Source: Fennellomyces sp. T-0311
Taxonomy: Eukaryota; Mucoromycota; Mucoromycetes; Mucorales; Lichtheimiaceae
DNA: 64,000 nt
Reading direction: 5' to 3'
Assembly (NCBI GenBank): GCA_025266875.1
Contig: JALLLT010000002.1
Coordinates: forward strand, 1,054,001 to 1,118,000
Positions 11,364 through 25,500 of the stretch are shown one piece after another. Under the pieces are notes generated by a model, which was not told where the DNA came from, searched no databases, and saw nothing but the letters and a program-made list of their open reading frames with translations. Each line of letters starts with the position of its first letter. The stretch's first letter is position 1. The position numbers and the translations under genes are program-made.

Positions 11364-13471
11364 TCAAATCATCTGTCGCAGTTTTTCTTCAATATCAAAT
11401 ACAGTCATTGCTGCAATCTCCTCGGATTCATTCCACACTTGCTTCAGGAAACGTAATGCTATAGGATGAATATTTAACTTTTCTGTTTTGGCTGATAACA
11501 TCTGGGCAACAAAAGGATCAGAAACATCGCATCACAATTTGGTTATTACGCTGAATAGTTACCTCTAATTCCATCCCTTCATGTCGTGCCGACTCAATAA
11601 CCCGTTGGCATATTGACTTCAACATGATTAGTACTCGTCGCTCGTTATCTTGACTTATGATGTCAGTTTCCCCCATCACTACATCTTGCCATTCAAGGTA
11701 TCTGCTATCCAAGGCCGCGCGAGAATTTGATATGTCTATGGCCAAGAGTCGCAAAGCACTGAGCAATCGAAACGATATCTCGTTCTTTTTGATAGAATAG
11801 TCCCTGTGAAAGCGGCTGTGAGATCACTGTCCAACATCTCCCCCATCGCACGCGCCCCTTTATCACTCGATACCCACCCTGCATATCTAAGGCCAAACTG
11901 CGTTAGAATGTATTCTTTGAATGGATAACTATTTTCTCGGAAAAAAAGCATACCCTTCCTTTTCCAAAATGGCCTTTTTGAGACGTGATCCGCGTGCTGT
12001 TTCCATTTCATCAAACAGACCCCAGACTTCTTTGTCCAGTGAAACGTAGTTGTAACAGTTGACGGATATAACGAAACCGTATTCCCGTAATATTGCCAAA
12101 TTGTCGTGTGGTCCATAATTGATAAAGACCTGTCATATCTCTTTTTAAGATCGGCTAACTTGTTTTGTATAGTGTCATACCTGCTCACCCTTCTTGTAGG
12201 GTGTCATTGTTCGGATTTCGAAACATTGTGTGCGAACATTAAATCCACTTTCAATCTAATATTTTTCCATGTAAGTTTTCATTGATGTGTATTCAAAATT
12301 TCCTTTACCTTGGCCTCCCAAGAATGATTTAGGAAATCGAGTAAAATAGCCATGGCAATATTGCCACCTTTAGCAGTAGCATCCATCGTGGATAAGTGGA
12401 TACATCGAGTGTTTACTGTACAAGATGTTTAGATAGTGTCCGTACTCAAATGCAGGAAAACTAAGCATACCACATAGCCATGCCCACTCATATTCTTCAT
12501 AGCCAATATGCTCATCACCTTGTCGGGACTATTACACTTCTATTAAAATCAAGCTCTCAAGAGGGGCTACACAGATGAGGCACCTTACTTTTAAAAAACG
12601 TGATGCGCTCGCATAATCGGACTCCAACTTTTTGATCTGTTGTGAAACCTCATCTATATAATTCTTCGTATCAGTGGGACAAGATACGTAATCTATGCAG
12701 GGTATGTACCTTTCAAGGAGGTCGGAAGATGGTCCGCTAATACTTTAGGGTATTTGACGGGCATTGTATTGAAGTGACTAGGTAGCAAGTCGACGTAGGG
12801 CTTCCACCAGCTATTTGGATCACGCTTCAAGAAACATAAATGCAATGCGAGCAATTGGTGCATAGTTAGGGGATTCGGTCCGTATGCCTTTTGCAAAGTG
12901 TCATTGCTGATAAGGAACTGCTTTGGTACCGAAACAATAACTTCTCCAGACTTTTTTTTTGCATATTAGTAAGGCCCTTTGCTCCTTTTCTTTCTTTCTT
13001 TTACCTGGATATCCGATGTTGCCATCATACCTATCAAAAAAGTTGTCAACTTACCATGAGAAAGATTACACCTGCTAGAGGCACGATACATTACCACGAC
13101 CCGTTTCTACCACAGCATGTCAGTATCAAACTGATACTAAGTAATTGTTATTGTTTACCTGGAAACTCTGCCAAGACCAGCTTGGACTTTGGGAAGTTGT
13201 GTTGTCTCAGCCAATCGAGGAACTTGTCATATGTTTTATCTCGAACAACTTTTGTATCGAACGATAATGAGTTGCTTTTTCGCAATCGATGATCATTTAG
13301 TAAAGGTGAACTCCATTTACCTCGTCCTCGTAATTCCTTAGTCGTGTCGTGCATTGCTGCTTTAAATGCTCGATGTCGTGCTGTGCGTCCACGCCTTTTA
13401 TGCAGCACCTCGTCACCACAGTGACTCATAGGAAAAGTTTCCATATAGAGGTTTCTTGTGCGGGTGTACAA
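11364..13471 (-). CDS. SET-domain protein lysine methyltransferase (RKM/SETD3-6 type)
   Basis: A SAM-dependent lysine methyltransferase of the split-SET, Rubisco-LSMT-like class, which typically modifies non-histone proteins. The N-terminal exon gives YDKFLDWLRQHNFP and KLVLAEFPG. The next exons read AYGPNPLTMHQLLALHLCF and WWKPYVDLLPSHFNTMP, the iSET-flanking region. The catalytic part has NTRCIHLS, a DFLNHS motif (the family N-H pair) and FINYGPHDNLAILREYGFV, with the conserved Tyr of the SET active site. The C-terminal exons are helical (SFRLLSALRLLAIDISN) and fit the substrate-binding domain. A last spliced exon ends with EEKLRQMI at 11364. About eight introns interrupt it. The start is uncertain: ATGs at 13471 and about 13354 are both possible. 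The substrate is unknown. Confidence 0.8.
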
Positions 13472-14182
13472 AATGATTTTTCACACCAGTGGTGACTGGG
13501 AACGCGAATGGAATATGAAGAAATAAGCAGATGAAAATGCGCCGATTGCTATTGGAAGAGAAGCTATTTATTGCCAAGGATATATGTATTCAGCTCAAAA
13601 TGATCAATGTATGCTCCTTTGATAATACTGGTGCTATCGGGTTTGGAATTGCATGAATTGGCTCATGTTTCACCAACGGCATCAGGCGGCCTAGGTAAGT
13701 CCAATGTGTCTTAAAACCAATGCACTGGTATCCCGAACCACCGGAGCTAGTATTCAGATCATTTCAATAGAAAACGGTATATACATTGACAGTACAGAAA
13801 TGCTAATTCAGATGCTTTTATATGCGTTAAACTATTAACCCGCAGTGGGTTTATAAGAAGGTCCTGGTTTCGAAGCAAAACGTGGTTGATTGAAAAAAAA
13901 GTGCTCTCCATTCATTATCTGGGGTGTTCCTATATTTAACCCTAATTACGTCATTTAGCCGACGATCCTCGCGAATTATCTCACCAGGGACAGTTGCTCA
14001 ATATCGCGTGCTTATTAATAATCCTGGCACAGAACAATAGTTGTATGTATGGGCTTCTGGCGGAAAAGCGATGACGTACCTCGAGGCATTTTGTTTTGTA
14101 CACATTACAGGTCATGCTCAGCATAGGTAAAAAAAGCAATCTTTACTTCCATCATAGTCGACTGGCTTATGTAATAGCTAAG
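13472..14182. other. Intergenic, about 700 bp
   Basis: AT-rich. Only short frames are present, such as a plus-strand frame from about 13534 rich in Leu and Lys. No family similarity, repeat or RNA gene was recognised. Confidence 0.4.
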
Positions 14183-14620
14183 TTATTGTGCTCCATTGGA
14201 GTCTTTTGATGGTAGGTCTTTCGCCGGTGGATTATCTGATGGTGAGTGTTTCTTCGGGATATCCTTGTCCAGAACGCAGAAGGCTTTATCCACCTTTAAC
14301 TCGCAACATTGTCCAAAAGCAAGGTTCTGATCTGTGATGTTCTGACAGCGTAAAGGTTCATCTGGTAGAACGTAACCTCGTCCTTCGCAGCATTCCTTAG
14401 TAGCATCTGCCACACCATGATAATAGTTGGGAATCTTTGGGTCAAGCTTGGTGCAAGTACACTTGTACGTCAGTGTAACATTCGTACTTTCCTCTCCTCC
14501 GACTTCCCTATCGCCATTTGAGAGTTTGCCATTTGCTGGAAGCTCATACTTAAGTTCATGAACATACATAAAGTAGGCAAAAAGCAATGGTGCAAATGCG
14601 AGTACTAATATACGAATCAT
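14183..14620 (-). CDS. Small secreted cysteine-rich protein
   Basis: A single-exon frame of 145 residues. Residues 1-20 (MIRILVLAFAPLLFAYFMYV) form a hydrophobic signal peptide or anchor. The mature part has a compact Cys pattern: CTC near residue 53, CC near 77, C near 91, then CC and C near 105-114. Two N-glycosylation sequons are seen (NVT, NIT). The tail is Pro/Ser/Lys-rich (PSDNPPAKDLPSKD). No known family was recognised. A minus-strand TATA-like box lies about 51 bp upstream. A role at the cell surface or in secretion is inferred only from the signal and the cysteines. Confidence 0.7.
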   Translation of the reverse strand: MIRILVLAFAPLLFAYFMYVHELKYELPANGKLSNGDREVGGEESTNVTLTYKCTCTKLDPKIPNYYHGVADATKECCEGRGYVLPDEPLRCQNITDQNLAFGQCCELKVDKAFCVLDKDIPKKHSPSDNPPAKDLPSKDSNGAQ

Positions 14621-14670
14621 GGGAGTGTTTTTGAAACGAAGGTGGACAAACCAGCGTGAAAAAGAAGGAG

Positions 14671-14680
14671 CAGTTTATAG
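14671..14680 (-). promoter_or_regulatory. TATA-like box of the secreted cysteine-rich gene
   Basis: CTATAAACTG on the minus strand, about 51 bp before the ATG at 14620. Confidence 0.4.
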
Positions 14681-15065
14681 AATTATTGCGGTTCGAAAGA
14701 TTCTATTGATAGTCTCCTTAAATTTTTCAACAAGCGGTGCAGCAGCAGCATTGCGCCTTCGCTACTCCTATTGCAAACTACATACATTACTAGTTTATCA
14801 TAAACCTTGTCGTCGAAATTTCTTTCATAACAAGTCTAAACGCTTTTTTTTGTTAAAATATTCATTGATATGTTGCATACGTACTAGCGCTAATGCCGCA
14901 GTGTAGTTAGACTCCTAAAAGGCTCTCAAATTATCAACAGCTCCATCCTTGCACAGGAGTGCTTGTAATGTACATGGTATGCTCAAATAATTCACGTTTC
15001 ATCAGAATTATATTCAGTGAAATATATGCTAATGTGCCTATATTGAATTTTAGCAATAATAGTTA
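14681..15065. other. Intergenic, about 385 bp
   Basis: AT-rich 5' flank of the secreted-protein gene and 3' flank of the transporter. No feature beyond the TATA-like box was seen. Confidence 0.4.
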
Positions 15066-16724
15066 TTACAAGATGTAAACATAATGCAAGTCTTCAACGT
15101 CAGTCAAATCCAACTTTTCGCGATCCTTTGGTGGTGGCGGCGGCCGTGATTTTCCTTGCGTCAAGAGTAGCTCTCTCCGACGATTTTCCCGTGCCATCAG
15201 AGCTCGCGCGTACAAGAACAAAATTGCAGATATCCCCTGACCTGCTGCGTACGTCAACATTGCACCAAGGTATCGTGGCGCTTGGCTATCTGTCATGAGC
15301 AATGGTGCGATAAAGTTGCCGATGCAGTAGGAGCAAACCCATGCAGCATTGTATACTGTCTTTTTTGTGTATCCACCAACGTTGTGTGCAATCAAAGTTT
15401 CAGTCGCAAGCATGGATGGATCCAATGCACAGGTAATGTATAGACCGGCCAATTTGACGCCCACATGTGTTCCAAATGCAAGCATTAAAAGACCAGACAT
15501 GACTATAAGGCATGTTGCGGAACCAATGTAGCAGAGCACATTTGTGTATCTACGTCGTAGGTAGATTGATATTAGAATTAGTATCATGTCTGGTATGTTT
15601 TGTGGCACAGTCAGTAAAATTGCATTCAAACTCTAAGCATCGGTTAGATATCTTTTGTCAATAACAGTAATGCTGTGAAAGTAGCATGTAACTTACCGAA
15701 AATCCCATCTCGTTGACAATCCTTGAGCTGTAAAGTGTCACACACCCATTGGCTAGCATTGTCAGCATTGATATGAAAAAGAAGCAATAGAATCTGGGCT
15801 CTCGGAGTGCTTCATAGATTTGATACATCTGGATTTTGTGGTTATGTACTACACCGTTGTCTCGGATACGGTAATCGACGATGGAATCTTGGGCCGGTGT
15901 CAAACGGAGCCATTTTGAGCGTGGGTTGTCAGGCAGGAAAACAAATACGACGATCCCGAGACCAACGGTGGCGGTCCCAAATATAATCATGAACCTAAAT
16001 CTGTTGTTAGCTAAATAAAAAATTTACTTGAAAAATTAAAGTACCATTCCCAGCTGTCAATACCGGCCAGCCCTCTCATGTGCTCAATGCCATACGTGAT
16101 GAGACCGCCAAAAAGTGTTAGAGGTGTGTTCGCCAATAAAAAGACAGAGTTTGCAATAATCTGCTCATCCCGTCGGTACATCATGCTAGTAAGCATGAAA
16201 ACTATGGGATAGGATGGCGCTTCAAGTAGGCCCAATAGCAGTCGCAACACTGCAAGTTCGGCAAAGTTTCTCGCAATTCCTGTTAGAAACATGACAATAC
16301 CCCATCCAAAAATAAGAGCACCAAAGTATTTTGATATAGGGAACTTGTGCAATAGAATGGTGTTTGGAAACTATATATTTTTTTTTCGTTCAACTCACGT
16401 TCTTTTCTCCATGATCAGCAAATGCATGTACCTGAAAAAGAAAATATCCAATGTAGTATATCGATCCAAGCCAGTTGAACTCAGATAGCGTGATTTTCGT
16501 GTCGACAAGGAGCCCCATGACACCGGCATAATTCATGGATAGCTTATCAATCATCTAAAGAGCTGATGAATTAGATTACTTATTTTATCTGTACTCGATG
16601 AGAAGTGGCGTATGCTGAGCTTCCTCTTCACCTGGATAAATTGTATCGCCATCAATTGCGGCAGCAACCTCCAATGTATCTTCCATACGAGTGCACGTTC
16701 TTCGATATCAGCGTAGGGTGTCAT
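15066..16724 (-). CDS. MFS transporter, anion:cation symporter family (Dal5/allantoate-permease type)
   Basis: A twelve-helix plasma-membrane permease of the ACS subfamily, usually importing organic anions such as allantoate or vitamins. The N-terminal exon gives ERALVWKIHWRLLPQLMAI, then DKLSMNYAGVMGLLVDTKIT and FNWLGSIYYIGYFLFQ. Helices 3-6 read FGALIFGWGIVMFLTGIA and LRLLLGLLEAPSYPIVFML. The central loop has FLPDNPRSKWLRLTPAQ. The last exon has the family signature GGYTKKTVYNAAWV and SYCIGNFIAPLL, and a basic RENRRRELL tail with a PPPPP run. There are about four introns. The start at 16724 was chosen as the ATG nearest the conserved E-R-A-L-V segment; an in-frame extension to 16820 is less likely. 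The substrate is not predicted. Confidence 0.8.
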
Positions 16725-16838
16725 TAGATTTATTGAATGTAAAGCGAAAAAAAGTATACAAGGAGAAAAAGAAAAGCAAAGCAACTGTTGGTCGCCCTGC
16801 AGCTCAAATCTCCTTTGCATATGTAACGGGATCTCAAT

Positions 16839-18500
16839 TTACTGCAACATAGCGATGACCAAGCTAATAAGCATGCCAACTAGTGCTGCAATGCTACTTG
16901 CGGTAGTGTGACTTCCAGTGTTTTTTTGTGTATTTGTTGTGTCGTTGTTTGTGGTTCCTTCGTTATCGTATTTCTTTGCCTCTTCAATAACGCTTTGCGG
17001 CACAGCTTTTTGGCCTTGGTGATAACCGGATGTATTAAAGGAGAAATTGTCGGATACATACTCTTTGCTTGATGCAGCTAAAAATGCACGATCTCGCATT
17101 AGTTACTGTGGTTCAAATTTAGAGTTTTTTTTTTTGTTTTCAAAACTTACTCTTCTTATATGGCTTGGGGTCGTTTAAGCAACCGTCCAAGCGAACCATC
17201 GTGTAACCTTCATCAGAAATCGTATTTATCATCTGTGGAACCGTCGACTGTTTGATTGAACCTGGCATGTCGTACTGTACAGAGATAAATGACCCCTTGG
17301 CATCATACGTGTCTTTGTATGTCCGGAATGCCTTCTTATAAACTTCATCTACTGCCTTGTGCTGATAATCTTGACTATCGAGATTATAACCAACAAGGAC
17401 AAATCCAAGATCCTTGAGCATATTTTCCGTGCGAGTATCTTCAGGTTCGGTATAATGAAGTCGAGCATATTTTGGTGCCACGCCAATAAGTGCTTCGATA
17501 ATGCTGGCCTTTTTGATGATATCGTTACGGAGTTCGTCGTCCGTCAATTTGGACGAATCGTCATCCTGGACTCGATAAGTCATGCCGATCAAATGACCTG
17601 CGTGGTACGTGTTTTGAACAACCATAGCATATTGCTGTGTGTAGAGCCTATTTCCATTCTTAGTAAAAGAAAATTCTACCATTTTTTTCACGCTTTTTCG
17701 CGTTACATACCAGGAAGCGTTGACGAAAAAGTTGGCTCGTGCATCAGCATGGTTTAATTGACGCACAATGCTTGCTGTGGCGTCGCTTGGCCCTTCACTC
17801 TATATTTTTACAAATATAGTTAGCGAACAGGGAAAGGAAAGATTGCATCGACGTATACATGCGTAAGTGACAGCAATTTGCCCTTGGGTTCTGCAGCCCG
17901 TAACTTGGGGAACTGGTGGTAGAACAGCTGATCCTTTGTTGGCATCTGCCTCGACTTTTGTGGGCAAAAAATCGTCGGTTGCTCCGCTACTTTCTATAGT
18001 CAAGTCATTAAAACAATTGGAACTAAATTTCCCCGAATATGTACAAAAGACGTACTACTGCTTTCCACAATTGCATCTTGGGTCCCGTTCACCGAATCCA
18101 TTTTGGCCGTATCATTCATCGATGCTGACTCGTTGACGTCAAGGTTTTCTTCTTCGTATGGATAGTTGACTTCAGGCATGGGATCGTAGTATTCATCTCC
18201 AGGCATAGCAGCAAATTCATCGCTCGGCGGCATAATATCACCGGGCATCGCTGCAAACTCATCAACAAACGGAGGTTCGTTTTCAGCAGCGAATTCGCTA
18301 TCAAAGGTCTCAGGCATTCCTGCAAACGTGTCGTCGTCATCGGGCATGGCCACTCCAACGCGCTGTGTTACATCAGACGGTAAGGTATCGTTATATGTTT
18401 CCAGCACTTGTTCTCCTGAGCCGCGATTGGCCAAGGCGTGGTGCGTACAAGATAAAAATATTGCAAAGGTCAATAATCGAGTATATTGATTACTTTTCAT
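16839..18500 (-). CDS. GPI-anchored chitin-deacetylase-like protein lacking catalytic residues
   Basis: A polysaccharide-deacetylase (NodB, CE4) family member of roughly 485 residues. The N-terminus (NQYTRLLTFAIFLSCTHHALA) is a signal peptide. An acidic region follows with repeated (D/S)EFAAMPGD units. The NodB domain keeps the fold signature QIAVTYSEGPSDATASIV, NADARANFFVN-like spacing and the C-terminal SDEGYTMVRLDGCLND. The metal and catalytic motifs are changed: TFDDGP reads TYSEGP, the H-T/S-x-x-x-H box reads MTYRVQ, RPPY reads RLHY, and the late His motif reads VQYDM. The last exon is Ser/Thr/Asn-rich and ends in a hydrophobic GPI-type tail (SIAALVGMLISLVIAMLQ). The intron between ITVTY-like and SEGP codons appears to be GC-AG. 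It is probably a wall protein rather than an active enzyme. Confidence 0.75.
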
Positions 18501-18606
18501 GTTGCAAAGAAGAAAAAAAGGAAAACAGCTAGATAACAAATGTCATCATTACATTCTTTTATGTTTGCTAGCTAGTCGACTCTGTAATTGTAGTTGCGTG
18601 TTTAAT

Positions 18607-21761
<3,155 letters not shown>

Positions 21762-21867
21762 TTTTTGTAGACGAAAAAAGGACGAAAGGCAAATTTTGCG
21801 GAGATACGCTCTTATACGTAGGTATATGTTATAGCAAACGACTTGCGTTTTATTTAAATGCCCTAGT

Positions 21868-22267
21868 TTACTCAACATTGTTCAGCATGCTTGAAAGCGC
21901 AGAGTGGATCTTGGACAAGGCCTGTACAACGATGGTTAATACTGGGAATCTTTTTTTTTTTCAGAAGAATAACAACTTACGTCGGCGATCTGAGCCTGAC
22001 CAGGGTGCTCATAGGGATCGTCCTCAAGATTCTTTGTGTCACGGTCATCGATCATGCCCTCTCGGTACATCTCGTCAATGTGATGAAGTTTATTCTGTTT
22101 AAGCGGCAGCGTTAGCACCAATATCATAGTGGATCAACGTTCTGTAAACTTGCCTGCAAGTGCTGAACATCCTGAGCGGAGTACTTGGACTTGGCAACGT
22201 CTTGAGTTTCCTTGGCAATGTCCATCAACTGCTGGTGGACGTGTTGGAGATCGGGTTTCTGAGGCAT
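21868..22267 (-). CDS. Small three-exon protein, about 90 residues, GC-AG first intron
   Basis: Spliced reading gives MPQKPDLQHVHQQLMDIA, then KYSAQDVQHLQ, NKLHHIDEMYREGMIDD, DPYEHPGQAQIAD and ALSKIHSALSSMLNNVE. The first intron runs from GCAAGT (donor at 22153) to AAACAG, so it is a GC-AG intron. The second starts GTAAGT and ends TTGTACAG. Composition is helical and charged with no signal peptide or membrane segment. I do not recognise the family. The smooth codon use across three exons makes it a likely real gene. It is divergent from nothing nearby; TRAPPC9 ends about 240 bp upstream on the same strand. Confidence 0.6.
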
Positions 22268-22508
22268 GTTGAATATAGATACGTGGATAAAAGCGACGAA
22301 GTTCGAGCGCATTAATCGCTTCTTTATAACTTTTTCTCATGGGTTTCGTGACATCAGGATGATTCAGATTATTAGTTGCTTTTTATGCAACAACAGTGAT
22401 TGGTGTGTCGCAGTAGCGCGTTTGCCAGGACCCCCAAAACCACTGTGAGAGATAGTAGAAACAGTTTTTTAAGAAAAGAAGAGGGAATAATAAATATACA
22501 ATATGCCT

Positions 22509-25500
22509 CTATGGCACCGGTTCATAAACATCTATAATAGCCCACTCGTGGTCATAATATGTCTCGCGAGTGTGCACATCTTCAGCATGGTAGAGGAACT
22601 CAAATTGTCCTCGTGACAAAAAGCACAAAGGAAGTTGGTGTGTCACGGTACCATTGTTTGGTGGCACCTGTCAGACATATATTAGCTTGCCAGAACGCGT
22701 GATTTAATCTATCACCACTGTACCTCTGGTAAAACAACTTGCTGCAGCCCTTGCATTAGTAGTTTGCCCGACAGGTCATATTCCTTTGCACCGTCATCGT
22801 AACTTTGCACTGGTTGTACACGGAGAATAAGCTTCACGGGGTGAACTACGGTAAAAAGTTAGTTATTCCCTTGCTTTGTGCTTTTTTAGTTGCGTTGATA
22901 CCATGACGGTTGCGTATGGATACATCCATGGTGACAAATTCATTGCATTCACATTCGAAACGACGATGAGTTGCCTTTTTTACATTGCCTCTCATTTCCA
23001 CAATGAATTCAATATCTTCCTTTTTCAAAATGCTGAGCTGCATGGGGGTCAATCGCAGCGAGGGTCTCAGATTCAAAATACCCTGTCGACCAGTGGAGCA
23101 ACAACGCCACGTTGCATTGATCCTTTTGAGAACGCTTTCGCGGTACCAAAACATCTGAAGCCGCGCTCGCTCTTGCTCCGGGGGCATTTTCGGGGCTTGT
23201 GAAACCACGAATTGTTTGTTTGGCTCCAAAGACGGTACGGGCTTAAGACATTCTTCCGCATCCAAGAAGAGTCGTTTGACAGGGAGTGTTATCCTAAGGC
23301 AATATACGCGTTAGTCTGGCTATCACTTTTGTAGTCCATGCTTTTACCTTTTGGTTGAGCCTGGTTGGATTGTTACGATAGATGTCAACTTGTTTGCATC
23401 TTCCGAGTCACTGTTGTCAATGACGAATTCTACATCGAAAGGAACAGTCCAAGTATTGCGGACGTCCAGCGTCACCAAGCAATAGTCATTTCGGTTATTT
23501 TCGTCATCGAAATGACGTGTGATAAGCAACAAATCTTCGATGGGTTGATCGAACGCGTTCCCATTGTTCAGGTCGATACTTCGTACGCGTTGCAATGCAT
23601 CTTCAATCTCATTTTGTTGTACGGGTGTGTTGTGGCGCAAATACAAAATGTCCCAGTTGAGTGGTTCCAGGTTTTGATACACGGTGACAAGGACGGGAAG
23701 ATATAATTGACGAGTATAGAAGGATTCAGATGTTTGCTGTTCCTGACGATTCAAGTAGCCGTAATCGATCTGGATAGTACCTCCAGTGCAACCACGTTTG
23801 CCGTACACGTTCACAATAATCTTCCATTGGCCACCTGGAGGCAGAGATATGTTCTTGCCCACGAACTGAGCCATCTGATCCTTGGATCCTTCCCAGGAGA
23901 ACACGTGCATTCCCTTTGTGTACAGCTCAATTTCATATTGCTCTTCCATTGGTAATTCAGGGTTCATCGGCAATGGATTGGCTGTGGTCGAGTCGACAAA
24001 GGATAAGCTGGTAAAGTCCACAGGGATATTGCCGATGTTTTCAAGCTCAATCGTTATATGTGTCCTATGCGCATTAGTTAGCAAACTTTGCTCGCTTCTG
24101 TTTTTTGTCCTTGGTACGTACATTTCTCCTTCGTATAGCATCACAGCATCGTGCAGCAGAGATGTCGATTTGATCTTTAAAAGCGGCTGATCATCGATGA
24201 CGTTGAGCTCGTAAAACTGGATCGGCGTAAGTTCTCCAGACGTTTCTCGTTTTCGACTGAATTGCAACGCATTCAAACCACTAGTATAAAACGCTTAGTT
24301 CTGGATAGATGAGATGTTTTGATATGTTTACCTTCGTTTTAATTTGACAAGCTCATTCTTGGGCAAATCTTCCTTGTTATTTCGATTTCTGGGATCCTTT
24401 GTTGCGTCCTTTAGCTTTTGGGTATAATCCACCAAAAACTCCTGTTCCGCGAAGCCGACAATCTTTATGATGCATCCGCGTACTGTCAGTGTTCCCGTTT
24501 CCTCTGGAGTGCCTGTCAGACGAAGAGTCATTGTTCCATTGGCAGGAATGGTGGCCGTTGCTGGCACTGCATTAAATGGGATCCCAGTGGTGCTGACAAT
24601 CATGATTACAATTAGCGAGTTATTCCATATTTGCAACTTTTTTTCTCTCGATCCAACCTTAAGGTTACATTCTGGAGTTCCAAGTCGAATCCGAATGGAT
24701 TGGATAGAGTCACCTTGAACTCGCATGTCTCATCCTTGACTAGAATCACTTGTGGCTATATAATGTATATATATCAGAAGTTTGCTATAGCGGTGGTTAA
24801 CTTCACATTACCTTATCATTACGCTTTTGTGTGAAAGGGTTGTAAATAAAAGGATCGCCGTTGGCCGCAGCTGTAGTAGCGGCTGTGGCAGCCATCTTTC
24901 CTTCCATGGGGTGCTGGTAGACTGCCTTGCGTGGGATAGGAAGCAATGCCTCGATGTTTGAGACAATGTTCACACCCCAGTAGTTCACGTTACTTTCGAC
25001 TTGACCCACGCGCTTGCCCATGGCAACAATACGCTGGATCGACGTTGCTAAGCGAATTTGCTCTTCCTTGGAGATATATTGATACAAGTTTTTGAGAAGT
25101 ACCGTTGTATAATACAGCACAGCACCGTAGTCTATAGAATCGTGAATTCTACTGCATGAGATTCAGTCGTAAGAACTTACCTGGTAAGGCTTCCGCAATC
25201 GCAATGCACTGTCTCAAGATATCGATTTGGAGCTTGGGCCAGCCGAAGCGTAACTGCTGCTTTGCCGCGGCACCACGTACGCCATCCTCAACATCCCTCT
25301 GCTTGCTTAAACCGTCTCCTTGTCCATCCAAAGCACCAAGTGCACCTCCATCATGGACATTACGTTCTAATAAGATTATGAGTAAAATGCGAATTCCAGA
25401 AACGGCAAGTAAAATTCGTGCAATTACCTCCCAATCCATACACCTCACAGATACGCTTCAACAATTGAAGGATGCCATCGTCATTCTTTCCATATTCCTT

